Position numbers and translations under genes: made by a program
Notes under the pieces: generated by a model
The model's input: the letters and a program-made list of their open reading frames with translations, nothing else
What the model was told of the DNA's origin: nothing
Databases searched by the model: none
Shown here: piece by piece, positions 1 through 9,150 of the stretch
Layout: the number at the start of each line of letters is the position of its first letter
Numbering within the stretch: position 1 is the first letter of the stretch
Source: Streptomyces violaceusniger Tu 4113
Lineage (GTDB): Bacteria > Actinomycetota > Actinomycetes > Streptomycetales > Streptomycetaceae
DNA length: 64,000 bases
Direction of reading: 5' to 3'
NCBI RefSeq assembly: GCF_000147815.2
Contig: NC_015957.1
Coordinates: forward strand, 4,340,001-4,404,000

Positions 1-1713
1 ACCGGTGTCGGCGTCCACCCGCACCTGGGCGAACTGCGCCCCGAAGGTGTGCCGCGACAGATCCGCCCGCTGCCCCAGGTCCTCGGTGGTGTCGGCCACC
101 ACCTCGAGACCGCCGTCCGGGACCACACCCCCGTAGACGTCCAGCTCCTTGAGCAGCGCACGGCACGCCTTGTCCACCGCCCAGCCCCAGGAGGCGGTGC
201 CCAGCGAACCGCCCGCGAACGGCGCCATGCCCAGCGACGCGCGGCCGATCTCCAGCCGCAGCCGCGACACCGGAATGCCCAGCGCGTCCGCCGCCACCTG
301 GGTGAGGGCGGTGCGGGCGCCCGTGCCGAGGTCGGCCGCGCCGATGCGCACCCGGTACGTCCCGTCCTCCTCGGCGCGCGCCACCGCGGAGGAGGGGAAG
401 GTGTAGTCCGGGTGGTGCGAGGCGGCCACACCGGTGCCGACCAGCCAGCGTCCCTCGCGCCGGATCCCCGGCGTCGGATCGCGGTGCTCCCAGTCGAAGC
501 GCGCCGCGCCCTCGCGCAGGCAGGCGACCAGGTTGCGGCTGCTGAACGGCTTTCCGCTCTCCGGGTCGTTCTCCGGCTCGTTGCGGATCCGCAGCTCGAT
601 CGGGTCCATGCCCAGCGCCTCGGCCAGTTCGTCGACGGCCGACTCCAGCGCGAACATCCCCGGCGTGTGGCCGGGCGCGCGGAACCAGGCGGGCGTCATC
701 ACATCCAGTGGCGCCACCTTCACCGTCGTACGGGCGTTGGGCGCCGCGTACATCATCCGCGTCGAGGACACCGTCTGGTCGGCGAACGGCACCAGGGCCG
801 AGCGCTGCTGCACCGAGTCGTGCTGGATCACCGTCAGCCGGCCGTCGCGCCCGGCCCCCAGCCGCACCCGCTGGATCGTGGGGGAGCGGTAGGGGATCAG
901 CTGGAACATCTGCTGCCGGGTCAGGGCGATCTTCACTGGCCGTCCAAGGGCCCGTGCGGCCAGCGCCGCCAGCACCGTCGGCGAGCGCGGAATGCCCTTG
1001 GACCCGAAGCCACCCCCGATGTATTCGGCGACGACCTCGACCGCACTCAGCTCGATCCCGAACAGCGCGGACAGCAGCTGCGCGCTCATGTACGGGCCCT
1101 GGTCGGAGTTGAACAGCGTCAGCCGGTCCTCGTCCCACACCGCGATCGTGGCATGCGGCTCCATCGGGCTCACATGCTCGACCGGGGTGGTGTACGTGTT
1201 GTCCACCCGCACCGGAGCGGCGGCCCACGCCGCGTCGGCGTCACCGCGCTCGACCAGGCCAGGGCTGCCGTCGGTCACCGTTTCGGCGATCTCCAGCCGC
1301 TCGTCGTCGGCGCGCAGCACCACATCGTGCGGCTCCCGCTCATAGCTCACCCGGACCGCCGCCGCACCCTCGCGCGCCGACTCCAGTGAGGTGGCCACCA
1401 CGGCGGCCACGATCTGGCCGTGGTAGGCCACCTGAGGGGACTGCAGCACGAAGAGGTCCGCGCTCGCCTGTGCCTCGGCGTTCAGCCGCGGGGCGTTGGT
1501 GTGGTCGAGCACCGTCAGCACACCGGGCAGGGCCAGTGCCGGGGCGGGGTCCACCTCCGTCACCCGGCCGTGGGCGACGGAGGCCTGCACCGGCCATACG
1601 TAGCTGACGCCCTGAGTGGGGTACTCATAGGCGTAGCGCGCCGCGCCGGTCACCTTGTCCAGGCCGTCGACCCGGGTCATCGGGGCGCCGACGCATCGCT
1701 CGACGGTGGTCAT
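1..1713 (-). CDS. Molybdopterin-binding large subunit of a xanthine dehydrogenase/aldehyde oxidoreductase family enzyme (partial)
   Basis: Catalytic subunit that would carry the molybdenum cofactor and hydroxylate an aldehyde or N-heterocycle. The frame opens with ATG at 1713 and runs off the window edge, so the C-terminus is missing; about 571 codons of a usual 700-780 are present. Reading the minus strand gives a typical start (TTVERCVGAPMTRVDGLDKV), then the family GGGFGSKG motif and a RAPG motif in the middle. Its ATGA start overlaps the stop of the FAD subunit by 4 bp, so it is the third gene of a translationally coupled three-gene operon. The order (Fe-S, FAD, Mo) and the cysteines in the FAD subunit point to the YagTSR/PaoABC type rather than classical xanthine dehydrogenase; the substrate cannot be told from sequence. 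Confidence 0.93.
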   Translation of the reverse strand, partial: MTTVERCVGAPMTRVDGLDKVTGAARYAYEYPTQGVSYVWPVQASVAHGRVTEVDPAPALALPGVLTVLDHTNAPRLNAEAQASADLFVLQSPQVAYHGQIVAAVVATSLESAREGAAAVRVSYEREPHDVVLRADDERLEIAETVTDGSPGLVERGDADAAWAAAPVRVDNTYTTPVEHVSPMEPHATIAVWDEDRLTLFNSDQGPYMSAQLLSALFGIELSAVEVVAEYIGGGFGSKGIPRSPTVLAALAARALGRPVKIALTRQQMFQLIPYRSPTIQRVRLGAGRDGRLTVIQHDSVQQRSALVPFADQTVSSTRMMYAAPNARTTVKVAPLDVMTPAWFRAPGHTPGMFALESAVDELAEALGMDPIELRIRNEPENDPESGKPFSSRNLVACLREGAARFDWEHRDPTPGIRREGRWLVGTGVAASHHPDYTFPSSAVARAEEDGTYRVRIGAADLGTGARTALTQVAADALGIPVSRLRLEIGRASLGMAPFAGGSLGTASWGWAVDKACRALLKELDVYGGVVPDGGLEVVADTTEDLGQRADLSRHTFGAQFAQVRVDADTG

Positions 1714-2707
1714 GCGCGATCCTTCCTCGCGACGAGGTCGCGGACACCCGCGACGATCAGATCAATGGCCAGGTCGACCTTGAAGGCGTTGTCCGGCAGC
1801 GGCCGCGCCTCGGCCAGCTCGGCCCGGGCCGCCTCCCGCAGCGTCTCCTCGTCCGGCCGGCCGCCGCGCAGCCGCTCCTCGGCGATCCGGGCCCGCCACG
1901 GCCGGGGCGCCACCCCGCCCAGCGCGATCCGTACGTCCTGGAGCGAGCCGTCCTCGGCCACGGACACCGCGGTGGCGGCGCTCACCAGCGCGAAGGCGTA
2001 CGACCAGCGGTCCCGCACCTTGCGGTAGCGCATCCGGGCGCCGTGCGGCGGCGGGGGCAGTTCCACGGCGGTGATGAGGTCGCCGTGGTCCAGGACGGTC
2101 TCCCGGTGCGGTGTCTCGCCGGGCAGCAGATACAGCTCCGCCACCGGAACGGTGCGCGAGCCGCCGTCCACGGACCGCAGATGCGCCACCGCGTCGAGCG
2201 CCACCAGGGCCACCGCCATGTCGGAGGGGTGGGAGGCCACGCACTGGTCGGAGGTGCCCAGCACGGCCAGATCGCGGTGCGCGCCCTGGATCGCCGGACA
2301 TCCAGTGCCCGGTTCGCGTTTGTTGCATGGCTTGGTCACATCCTGGAAGTACCCGCAGCGGGTGCGTTGCAGCAGATTGCCGCCCACCGTGGCCACCGTG
2401 CGCAGTTGCCCGGACGCCCCGGCCAGCAGCGCCTGGGACAGCAGCGGGAAGCGCTCGCGGATGCCCGGATCGCCCGCCAGAGCGCCGTTGCGCACGGTGG
2501 CGCCGATGAGCACGGAGCCGTCGTCGCGGTGCTCGATCCGGTCGTACGGCAGCCGGGAGACGTCGATGAGCAGCCCGGGGCCGGTGACGCCGAGCTTCAT
2601 CAGATCCACCAGATTGGTGCCCCCGCCGAGGTAGGTGGCATCGGGGCGCTCGGCGATCAGCGCGGCCGCCTCGTCGGCGTCGCCCGCGCGGGCGTAGGCG
2701 AACTCCT

Positions 2708-2711
<4 letters not shown>
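1710..2711 (-). CDS. FAD-binding middle subunit, YagS/PaoB-like
   Basis: Electron-transfer subunit, 333 residues, of the molybdenum hydroxylase. The start ATG (2711) overlaps the Fe-S gene stop by 4 bp; an upstream extension of the open frame is only the shadow of that gene. The FAD pyrophosphate motif GGGTNLVDLMK lies at about residues 29-39 and TVGGNLLQRTRC at about 119. A cluster of cysteines (RCGYFQD, KPCNKREPGTGC, then SDQCVASHPSDMA) matches the extra 4Fe-4S site known in PaoB/YagS and not found in ordinary CoxM subunits. This suggests an aldehyde-oxidising PaoABC-type enzyme. That assignment is inference from family features; the reaction is not shown. Confidence 0.92.
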
Positions 2712-3273
<562 letters not shown>

Positions 3274-3286
<13 letters not shown>

Positions 3287-3310
3287 ACATTGAATGTATC
3301 AACCTCTTAC
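3274..3310. promoter_or_regulatory. Large palindromic operator between the Mo-hydroxylase operon and the XdhC gene
   Basis: The core ATACATT-G-AATGTAT (3285-3299) is perfect. The arms extend to 18 bp each (3274-3291 and 3293-3310) with 15 of 18 positions paired. It covers the start codon of the minus-strand Fe-S gene and lies 28-64 bases upstream of the XdhC start, so one bound repressor could shut both directions. No regulator gene is adjacent. Confidence 0.6.
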
Positions 3311-3337
3311 ATGGGTCGGCGAGGAGATTTGGATTCC

Positions 3338-4489
3338 ATGCGAGACGTCGTAGCGCAGATGCACCGATGGTGGGGCGAGGGCGAGCCGTTCGCCCGTGCC
3401 ACGGTGGTGGCGACCTGGCACTCCTCCCCGCTGCCGCCCGGGACGAGCATGCTGGTCGGGCCCGATGGCGCCGCGATCGGCAGCGTCTCCGGCGGCTGTG
3501 TCGAGGGCGCCGTCTACGAACTGGCCCAGGAGGTGACCGACAGCGGCACGCCCGTGCTGGAGCGCTACGGCGTCAGCGACGACGACGCCTTCGCGGTCGG
3601 GCTGACCTGCGGCGGAATCATCGATGTGTATGTGGAGCGGGTCGACCCCGAAGGCTTCCCCGAACTGGGCGAGGTGGCCACTGCGGTGGCCGCCGGAGAG
3701 CCGGTGGCCGAGGTGATCTGCGTGGCCGTCGACGGGCCCGACCCGGAGGGGCGGCTGGGCCGCCGGCTGGTCGTACGGCCCGAGAGCACCTCGGGATCCC
3801 TCGGCTCCGGGCGGCTGGACGCGGCCATCGCCGAGGACGCGCGCGGACTGCTGGCCGGCGGGCGCACCGAGACCCTGCGCTACGGCTACGACGGCACGCG
3901 CATGGACGAGGAGCTCACCCTGTTCGTCTCGGTCCACGCCACCCCGCCGAGGATGCTGGTCTTCGGTGCCGTCGACTTCGCGGCGGCCATGGCCCGGATC
4001 GGCGCGTACCTCGGCTACCACGTCACCGTGTGCGACGCCCGGCCGGTCTTCGCCACCGCGCGCCGCTTCCCCGATGCGCACGAGGTGGTGACCGACTGGC
4101 CGCACCGCTATCTGCGCACCGAGGCGGAGGCGGGCCGGATCGACGAACGCACAGTGGTCTGCGTGCTCACCCACGACCCGAAATTCGATGTGCCGCTGCT
4201 GGATGTCGCCCTGCGCCTGCCGCTGGCCTACGTCGGTGCCATGGGCTCCCGCCGCACCCACGACGACCGGCTCCGCCGGCTGCGCGCCACCGGTCTCGGT
4301 GAGGAGGCGCTGACCCGGCTCGCCTCGCCGATCGGCCTGGACCTCGGCGCCCGTACCCCGGAGGAGACCGCCGTCAGCATCGCGGCCGAGATCATCGCCG
4401 ACCGCGGGGGCGGCAGCGGCACCCGGCTGACCTCCCTGAGCGGCAGCATCCACGGCCGGCAGGCGATGCGTCCCGCGGCCGGAGACTGA
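3338..4489 (+). CDS. XdhC/CoxI family maturation protein
   Basis: Family proteins bind molybdenum cofactor, help sulfurate it and insert it into molybdenum hydroxylases; E. coli PaoD plays this part for PaoABC. The start ATG 3338 has GAGGAG at 3321-3326; 16 upstream in-frame codons lie in the operator and are not counted. The 383-residue protein has the N-terminal XdhC domain signature SVSGGCVEGAVYE (about residues 49-61) and LTCGGIIDVYVE, and a C-terminal Rossmann-like domain with VCVLTHDPKFDVPLL and YVGAMGSRRT. It is divergent from the molybdenum hydroxylase operon, supporting a chaperone role for it. Confidence 0.9.
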   Translation: MRDVVAQMHRWWGEGEPFARATVVATWHSSPLPPGTSMLVGPDGAAIGSVSGGCVEGAVYELAQEVTDSGTPVLERYGVSDDDAFAVGLTCGGIIDVYVERVDPEGFPELGEVATAVAAGEPVAEVICVAVDGPDPEGRLGRRLVVRPESTSGSLGSGRLDAAIAEDARGLLAGGRTETLRYGYDGTRMDEELTLFVSVHATPPRMLVFGAVDFAAAMARIGAYLGYHVTVCDARPVFATARRFPDAHEVVTDWPHRYLRTEAEAGRIDERTVVCVLTHDPKFDVPLLDVALRLPLAYVGAMGSRRTHDDRLRRLRATGLGEEALTRLASPIGLDLGARTPEETAVSIAAEIIADRGGGSGTRLTSLSGSIHGRQAMRPAAGD

Positions 4490-4570
4490 GGGAGCCGGGG
4501 CCACGTCCCGGGCCGGGGGTCGTCACAATGGTTCCCGGCCCGAATGGATGTAGGAGGATTCGAACCAGCC

Positions 4571-5914
4571 GTGGAGACCGCCAGAAGCAGCGACGACGAG
4601 ATAGGACCCACCGCCCGGGACGACGACAAGCCCCCCGGAGCCGGGGACGGCACCCCCGCCCCGCCGCCGAAACCCGGCTGGCGCCGCTGGGTGATGGACA
4701 CCCGGCCGCTGCGCCACCGCCCCTTCCGGCGGCTGTGGACCTCCACCACCGTGACCGCCGTCGGCAGCCAGCTCACCGCCGTGGCCGTCCCCAAGCAGAT
4801 CTACGACATCACCGGCTCATCGGCGTGGGTCGGCTACGCCAGCTTCGCGGGGCTCCTCCCGCTGGTGGTCTTCGCGCTGTGGGGCGGGGTGGTCGCCGAC
4901 CGGATGGACCGGCGCACCCTGATGCTCGTCACCAACGTGGGCATCGCCGTCACCTCGCTGCTGTTCTGGGCGCAGTCCTTCGCCGGTCTGGACTCGGTGG
5001 CGGTGCTCATGGTGCTGCTCGCCGCCCAGCAGGGCTTCTTCGGCATGAACTCCCCGGCCCGCAGCGCCTCCGTCGCCCGCCTCGTGCCCGCCGACGAACT
5101 GCCCGCCGCGGGCGCCCTGCAGTCCACTGTCGCCCAGACGGGCATGATCATCGGCCCGCTGCTCGCGGGCGCCCTGATCCCCGTCCTCGGCCTGCCCACG
5201 CTCTATCTCCTCGACGCCGTGGCGCTGTGCATCACCCTGTGGGCCGTCTGGCGGCTGCCCTCCCTCCCACCGCTCACCGAGGGCGCCGCGGGCGGAGGCC
5301 GACGGGCCGGATGGCGCGATGTGGTCGACGGCTTCCGGTACATCGCCGCCCACCGCATCCTGCTGATGTCCTTCCTCGCGGACATCATCGCCATGGTCTT
5401 CGGCATGCCCCGCGCGCTCTTCCCCCAGCTCGCCTCGCACACCTACGCGCCCTGGGGCGAGGGGTTCGCGCTCGGCCTGCTCTTCGCGGCGATCCCGATC
5501 GGCGCGGTGGCCGGAGGTCTGCTGTCCGGTACCTTCTCCCGCGCCCGCCGCCACGGTCTGATGGTCATCGCCGCCGTGGTGGCCTGGGGCGTGGCCATCG
5601 CCGGATTCGGGCTCAGCCCGAACCTGTGGTGGGCGGTGGCCTTCCTCGCCCTCGCGGGCGTCGCCGACATGGTCTCGATGGTCTTCCGCGGCGCGATCCT
5701 CCAGTCGGCCGCCACCGACGACATGCGCGGCCGGATGCAGGGCGTGTTCACCGTGGTGGTGGCGGGCGGCCCGCGCATCGCCGACCTGCTGCACGGCACC
5801 GCGGGCTCCCTCCTCGGGGCCCGCGCGGCGGTCGCCGCGGGCGGGCTGCTGGTGGCCGTCAGCACGCTCGGGCTGGCCGCCGCGGTGCCTGCCTTCCGCC
5901 GCTACACACCCTGA
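4571..5914 (+). CDS. MFS transporter, EntS-like exporter group
   Basis: About 447-residue integral membrane permease with 12 predicted membrane segments in two bundles of six, separated by a charged loop (RRAGWRDVVDGFRYI, near residue 255). The MFS A-motif-like VVADRMDRRTLM follows segment 2, and the family GFFGMNSPARSASVARLVP segment is present, as in MFS_3/EntS exporters. The N-terminal ~45 residues are acidic and Pro-rich. GTG 4571 follows GGAGGA (4553-4558) by 12 bases and is preferred over ATG 4544, which lies upstream of that site. Substrate unknown. It faces gnd. Confidence 0.85.
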   Translation: METARSSDDEIGPTARDDDKPPGAGDGTPAPPPKPGWRRWVMDTRPLRHRPFRRLWTSTTVTAVGSQLTAVAVPKQIYDITGSSAWVGYASFAGLLPLVVFALWGGVVADRMDRRTLMLVTNVGIAVTSLLFWAQSFAGLDSVAVLMVLLAAQQGFFGMNSPARSASVARLVPADELPAAGALQSTVAQTGMIIGPLLAGALIPVLGLPTLYLLDAVALCITLWAVWRLPSLPPLTEGAAGGGRRAGWRDVVDGFRYIAAHRILLMSFLADIIAMVFGMPRALFPQLASHTYAPWGEGFALGLLFAAIPIGAVAGGLLSGTFSRARRHGLMVIAAVVAWGVAIAGFGLSPNLWWAVAFLALAGVADMVSMVFRGAILQSAATDDMRGRMQGVFTVVVAGGPRIADLLHGTAGSLLGARAAVAAGGLLVAVSTLGLAAAVPAFRRYTP

Positions 5915-5956
5915 CGACGCGGCGGCGGCGCGACGGCACGAGGGCTGTAGCACAAC

Positions 5957-5973
5957 GGCACGAAGGCCGTGCC
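5957..5973. terminator. Weak hairpin in the MFS/gnd convergent gap
   Basis: GGCACG (5957-5962) pairs with CGTGCC (5968-5973) around a 5-base loop, about 40 bases after the MFS stop. No U-tract follows. The stem is short, so this is only a possible terminator. Confidence 0.3.
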
Positions 5974-6008
5974 CTCACCGGAATCCGGGGCGGGGACACG
6001 GCCCTCGT

Positions 6009-6048
6009 GACGTCACGACGTCACGACCTCACGAAGTCACGACGTCAG
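6009..6048. repeat. Five tandem 8-bp repeats (GACGTCAC-like) at the gnd 3' end
   Basis: Units at 6009, 6017, 6025, 6033 and 6041 read GACGTCAC, GACGTCAC, GACCTCAC, GAAGTCAC and GACGTCAG. The last unit contains the gnd stop codon (6045-6047 on the minus strand). The unit contains the palindrome GACGTC, so the array could also fold. It looks like slippage-type expansion in a convergent spacer. Confidence 0.85.
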
Positions 6049-7499
6049 GCCGTGCGCTCGTCGCGGTCGGCGCCCCACATCGTGTGGAACGAACCCTCGC
6101 GGTCCACCCGCCGGTAGGTGTGCGCACCGAAGAAGTCCCGCTGCCCCTGGACCAGCGCGGCGGGCAGCCGCTCCGAGCGCAGCGCGTCGTAGTACGCCAG
6201 CGCCGCAGAGAAGCCCGGTGCCGGCACGCCCAGCTCGACCGAGGTGGACACCACTCGCCGCCAGGCGTCCTGCGCCGCGCCCAGCGCCTCGGCGAAGTGG
6301 TCGTCGGTGAGCAGCGTGACGGGCTTGCCGTCCTTGGCGTACGCCTCGGTGATCCGGTTCAGGAACCGCGCCCGGATGATGCAGCCGCCGCGCCAGATCT
6401 TCGCGACCGCCCCCGGGTCGATGTCCCAGCCGTACTCCTGGCTGCCCGCCTCGATCTGGTGGATGCCCTGTGCGTACGCCACGATCTTCGAGGCGTACAG
6501 CGCCTGCTCGACATCGTCGGCGAACCGCTCCGCCGCCGCACCCGTGAGCTTCTCGCCGGACGGCCCCGGCAGCCCCTGCGAGGCTTCCCGCAGATCCGCG
6601 TGGCCGGACAGCGAACGGGCGAACACCGCCTCGGCGATCCCGCTCACCGGCACGCCCAGGTCCAGCGCGGTCTGGACGGTCCAGCGGCCGGTGCCCTTCT
6701 GCTCGGCCTGGTCCTGCACCACGTCCACGAACGGCTTGCCGGTCGCGGCGTCGGTGTGCCCGAGCACCTCGGCGGTGATCTCGATCAGATACGACTCGAG
6801 CCGGCCGCCGTTCCAGGTGCGGAAGACCTCCGCGATCTCACCCGGCGTCATGCCCAGCGCCCGCCGCAGCAGGTCGTAGGACTCCGCGATGAGCTGCATG
6901 TCCGCGTATTCGATGCCGTTGTGCACCATCTTCACGAAGTGGCCGGCCCCGTCCGGGCCGATATGGGTGCAGCAGGGGACGCCGTCCACCTTGGCGGAGA
7001 TGTCCTCCAGCAGCGGCCCGAGCGACTTGTAGGATTCCGCCGATCCGCCGGGCATGATGCTGGGCCCGTTGAGCGCGCCTTCCTCGCCGCCGGAGATGCC
7101 GGTGCCCACGAAGTGCAGCCCGCGCTCGCGCAGGGACTTCTCCCGGCGCCGGGTGTCATCGAAGTGGGCGTTGCCCCCGTCGATGATCACGTCGCCCTCT
7201 TCGAGGAGGGGTGCGAACTCCTCGATGACGGCGTCGGTGGGCGCACCCGCCTTGACCATGATGACAAGCCGCCGGGGCCGCTGCAGGGCTGCGACGAACT
7301 CCGCGGCGCTCTCGGCCGGCACGAAGCTCCCCTCGTGGCCGTGCTCCTCCATCAACGCCTTGGTCTTGGCGAACGTGCGGTTGTGGAGAGCGACGGTGTG
7401 CCCGTGCCGGGCGAAGTTGCGGGCGAGGTTGCTGCCCATGACGGCGAGCCCGGTGACGCCGATCTGGGCGGTGGGCTGGGTGGTGGAAGGGCTGGGCAT
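6045..7499 (-). CDS. gnd: 6-phosphogluconate dehydrogenase, decarboxylating
   Basis: Oxidises 6-phosphogluconate to ribulose 5-phosphate and CO2 with NADP+ in the oxidative pentose phosphate pathway. The start ATG 7499 follows AGGAG with an 11-base spacer; the ATGs at 7520 and 7526 lie upstream of this site. The 484-residue length fits the long homodimeric form. The N-terminal Rossmann motif GVTGLAVMGSNLARN is at about residues 13-27. Substrate-binding motifs GGEEGALNGPSIMPGG (about 136-151) and the catalytic-Lys segment GHFVKMVHNGIEY (about 188-200) are intact. The C-terminal helical domain ends with the conserved RDFFGAHTYRRVDREG. Confidence 0.97.
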   Translation of the reverse strand: MPSPSTTQPTAQIGVTGLAVMGSNLARNFARHGHTVALHNRTFAKTKALMEEHGHEGSFVPAESAAEFVAALQRPRRLVIMVKAGAPTDAVIEEFAPLLEEGDVIIDGGNAHFDDTRRREKSLRERGLHFVGTGISGGEEGALNGPSIMPGGSAESYKSLGPLLEDISAKVDGVPCCTHIGPDGAGHFVKMVHNGIEYADMQLIAESYDLLRRALGMTPGEIAEVFRTWNGGRLESYLIEITAEVLGHTDAATGKPFVDVVQDQAEQKGTGRWTVQTALDLGVPVSGIAEAVFARSLSGHADLREASQGLPGPSGEKLTGAAAERFADDVEQALYASKIVAYAQGIHQIEAGSQEYGWDIDPGAVAKIWRGGCIIRARFLNRITEAYAKDGKPVTLLTDDHFAEALGAAQDAWRRVVSTSVELGVPAPGFSAALAYYDALRSERLPAALVQGQRDFFGAHTYRRVDREGSFHTMWGADRDERTA

Positions 7500-7848
7500 A
7501 CGGTGTTCCACTCCTGTCATGCGCATCGGATGCTTATGCGAGGTGGCAACGACGAGGGGAGCGGGGATCTTCCCTCTCGGTCAGCCGGGCATCGCCCGGC
7601 CATAGTTGCACGATGTTCCCGACGGCGGACGCGTGTCCGAAGAAAGCGCCCGAGGTGTGTCATTGTTCTCCCGCACGTGCGGGGCGCCGGGTTGTGGGGT
7701 ATCCACAAGTCGGCTGGTGGACAGGTGGTGGGTGTGCGATGCGTACGCGATATGGGCGCGGTCGGGTACGTCGTGCAGTTGAGGCTCGTCCCGTAACGCC
7801 CCACCGGCCTGGGGCTTGACGTTCTCGCGGGCCGGGTATCGCAGGCGC
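7500..7848. other. Intergenic region upstream of gnd and the hypothetical gene
   Basis: About 350 bases with no convincing gene. It must hold the gnd promoter on the minus strand. A TTGTGG-N5-CCACAA palindrome lies at 7692-7708, and a TTGACG box at 7816 could serve the plus-strand gene. Nothing else is recognised. Confidence 0.5.
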
Positions 7849-8466
7849 ATGCGGGCATGGGGAAGGGCCGTGTGGACGGGACCCCGGTCGGAGACCTTTC
7901 TGCGGGGTGTCGTGCGGCGGGCGCTGGCGAGAGATGTGCCGCAGCCGTGGTGGATCCCGCGGCGTGTGCTGACCGTGGTGTCGGCCGATGTGGACGCCAC
8001 TGCCGGTGTCGGGGCGATCTGGATCGTGTGGCGTCCGAAGTCACCGCGGACGCATGAGCACATTGCCCTCCTGGAGTGGTACGACGAGCAGTGGCGGTAC
8101 GTGGGGGGCGGCAGCGGCTCCGGAGACGATCCTGTCAACATCGATGTGCTCGACGTTCGCAACGCCGGGGGCGTCCTCAGCCTCACCCGCAGCATTGACC
8201 CGCCACGCTCCATCACGGCAGCCCCGTGGATCAGTTGCGCCAAAGTGCGCCTCGGGCGGGACGTGGGCCACGTTCTCGTCGGTGCCCGCCGGATCGAGAA
8301 CCCCAAGCACTGCAAGCTCATCACTGTTTGGACGTCCCCCTACGTCAGCCGCGGAGCCCGTCCCGTCATCGTGGCCCTGGGACACCACGGCGCCGAGCTC
8401 TCCCGCATTGGTCCCGACGACAGCCTGGACACCCATACCTGGGCGCGATTGAGAGAGGAGTTATGA
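7849..8466 (+). CDS. Hypothetical protein
   Basis: Unrecognised protein of about 205 residues. ATG 7849 is used; TTG 7816 is an alternative, and neither has a clear ribosome-binding site. The N-terminus is very basic (WGRAVWTGPRSETFLRGVVRRAL), followed by alternating hydrophobic strands (VLTVVSADVDATAGVGAIWIVW). The late segment KLITVWTSPYVSRGARPVIVALG suggests a mixed alpha/beta cytoplasmic protein without a signal peptide or membrane span. The stop overlaps an ATG (ATGA at 8463), as if the next gene was once translationally coupled, but that downstream gene is now broken. Confidence 0.6.
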   Translation: MRAWGRAVWTGPRSETFLRGVVRRALARDVPQPWWIPRRVLTVVSADVDATAGVGAIWIVWRPKSPRTHEHIALLEWYDEQWRYVGGGSGSGDDPVNIDVLDVRNAGGVLSLTRSIDPPRSITAAPWISCAKVRLGRDVGHVLVGARRIENPKHCKLITVWTSPYVSRGARPVIVALGHHGAELSRIGPDDSLDTHTWARLREEL

Positions 8467-8485
8467 CCCATGCTCCCCATCTCCC

Positions 8486-9043
8486 CGGGACGACGCTTAC
8501 GGTGCCCTTCTACGCACCGCCATCGAGCAGGTGGCCGAAGCGATCGCCCAGCGGAACACCGCCCAGTGCGGCGCCGAGAGCGGTTTTGCGTCGGCCGACG
8601 CCTTCAGGGCCAGGGTGTGGATCCACGAAGGGGACCTGCACTCCCTCCCCGACGCCGACCACCTCATCCGCGGCACGGACCCGGTGGAGACAGGGCCGGG
8701 CGTCATCGCTCACCCCTTCCCCGGACACACCGCGGGCAGTGCGCTCTTCATCGCGGATGAGAAGTTCTGCTTCACCGGCGACGCGTTCTTCTGGTCGAAC
8801 TCCCAGCAGGACCTGGAAGTGGCCGACAGCGTCGTCTACGACTCCATCAAGACGCCGGCCGGGTCCGTGGCCCGGGGCGCGGGGGAGCTGACCTTCGAGT
8901 GGGTACTGCCGGGTCATGGCAGCTTCCGCCATCTGCCCGCCGACGAGATGCGGGACCGGACGCGGGACCGGATGCGGGCTCTCGGGCAGCGGGCCGCCAC
9001 CTACCCCGAACAGGAGGTCGACTACAGCAAGGTCCGCTTGTGA
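8486..9043 (+). pseudogene. N-terminally truncated metallo-beta-lactamase-fold hydrolase
   Basis: Only the C-terminal two thirds of an MBL-fold protein remain. The open part (GTG 8531 onward, 170 codons) has FRARVWIHEGDLHSLPDA, the metal-ligand strand AHPFPGHTAGSALFI, the bridging Asp in CFTGDAFFW, and the last ligand in EWVLPGHGSFRHLP. The defining first motif HxHxDH and everything before it are absent. Upstream in the same frame the sequence continues without a start (DDAYGALLRTAIEQ) and no longer resembles the family. The ATG at 8463, overlapping the previous stop, is in another frame, as expected of a deletion junction. The remnant cannot bind a full metal pair and is probably non-functional. 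Confidence 0.7.
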
Positions 9044-9150
9044 CAGCCTGAAACGCCCCGGCCCGGGGCTGATGCCCAGGCAAGGACGGCCCGTAGGGAC
9101 AGGGGCGGCCCCCGCTGTGGGTGCTCCGTCGCGCGCCGGCAGGCTGCCGG

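Noticed and set aside
7692..7708. DnaA-box-like GTATCCACA within a TTGTGG/CCACAA dyad
   Set aside because: A single imperfect box with no cluster; no dnaA/dnaN context, so not an origin.
6084..7796. 570-codon open frame antisense to gnd
   Set aside because: Composition (His/Arg/Gly-rich, no motifs) is typical of a shadow frame; gnd on the other strand is unmistakable.
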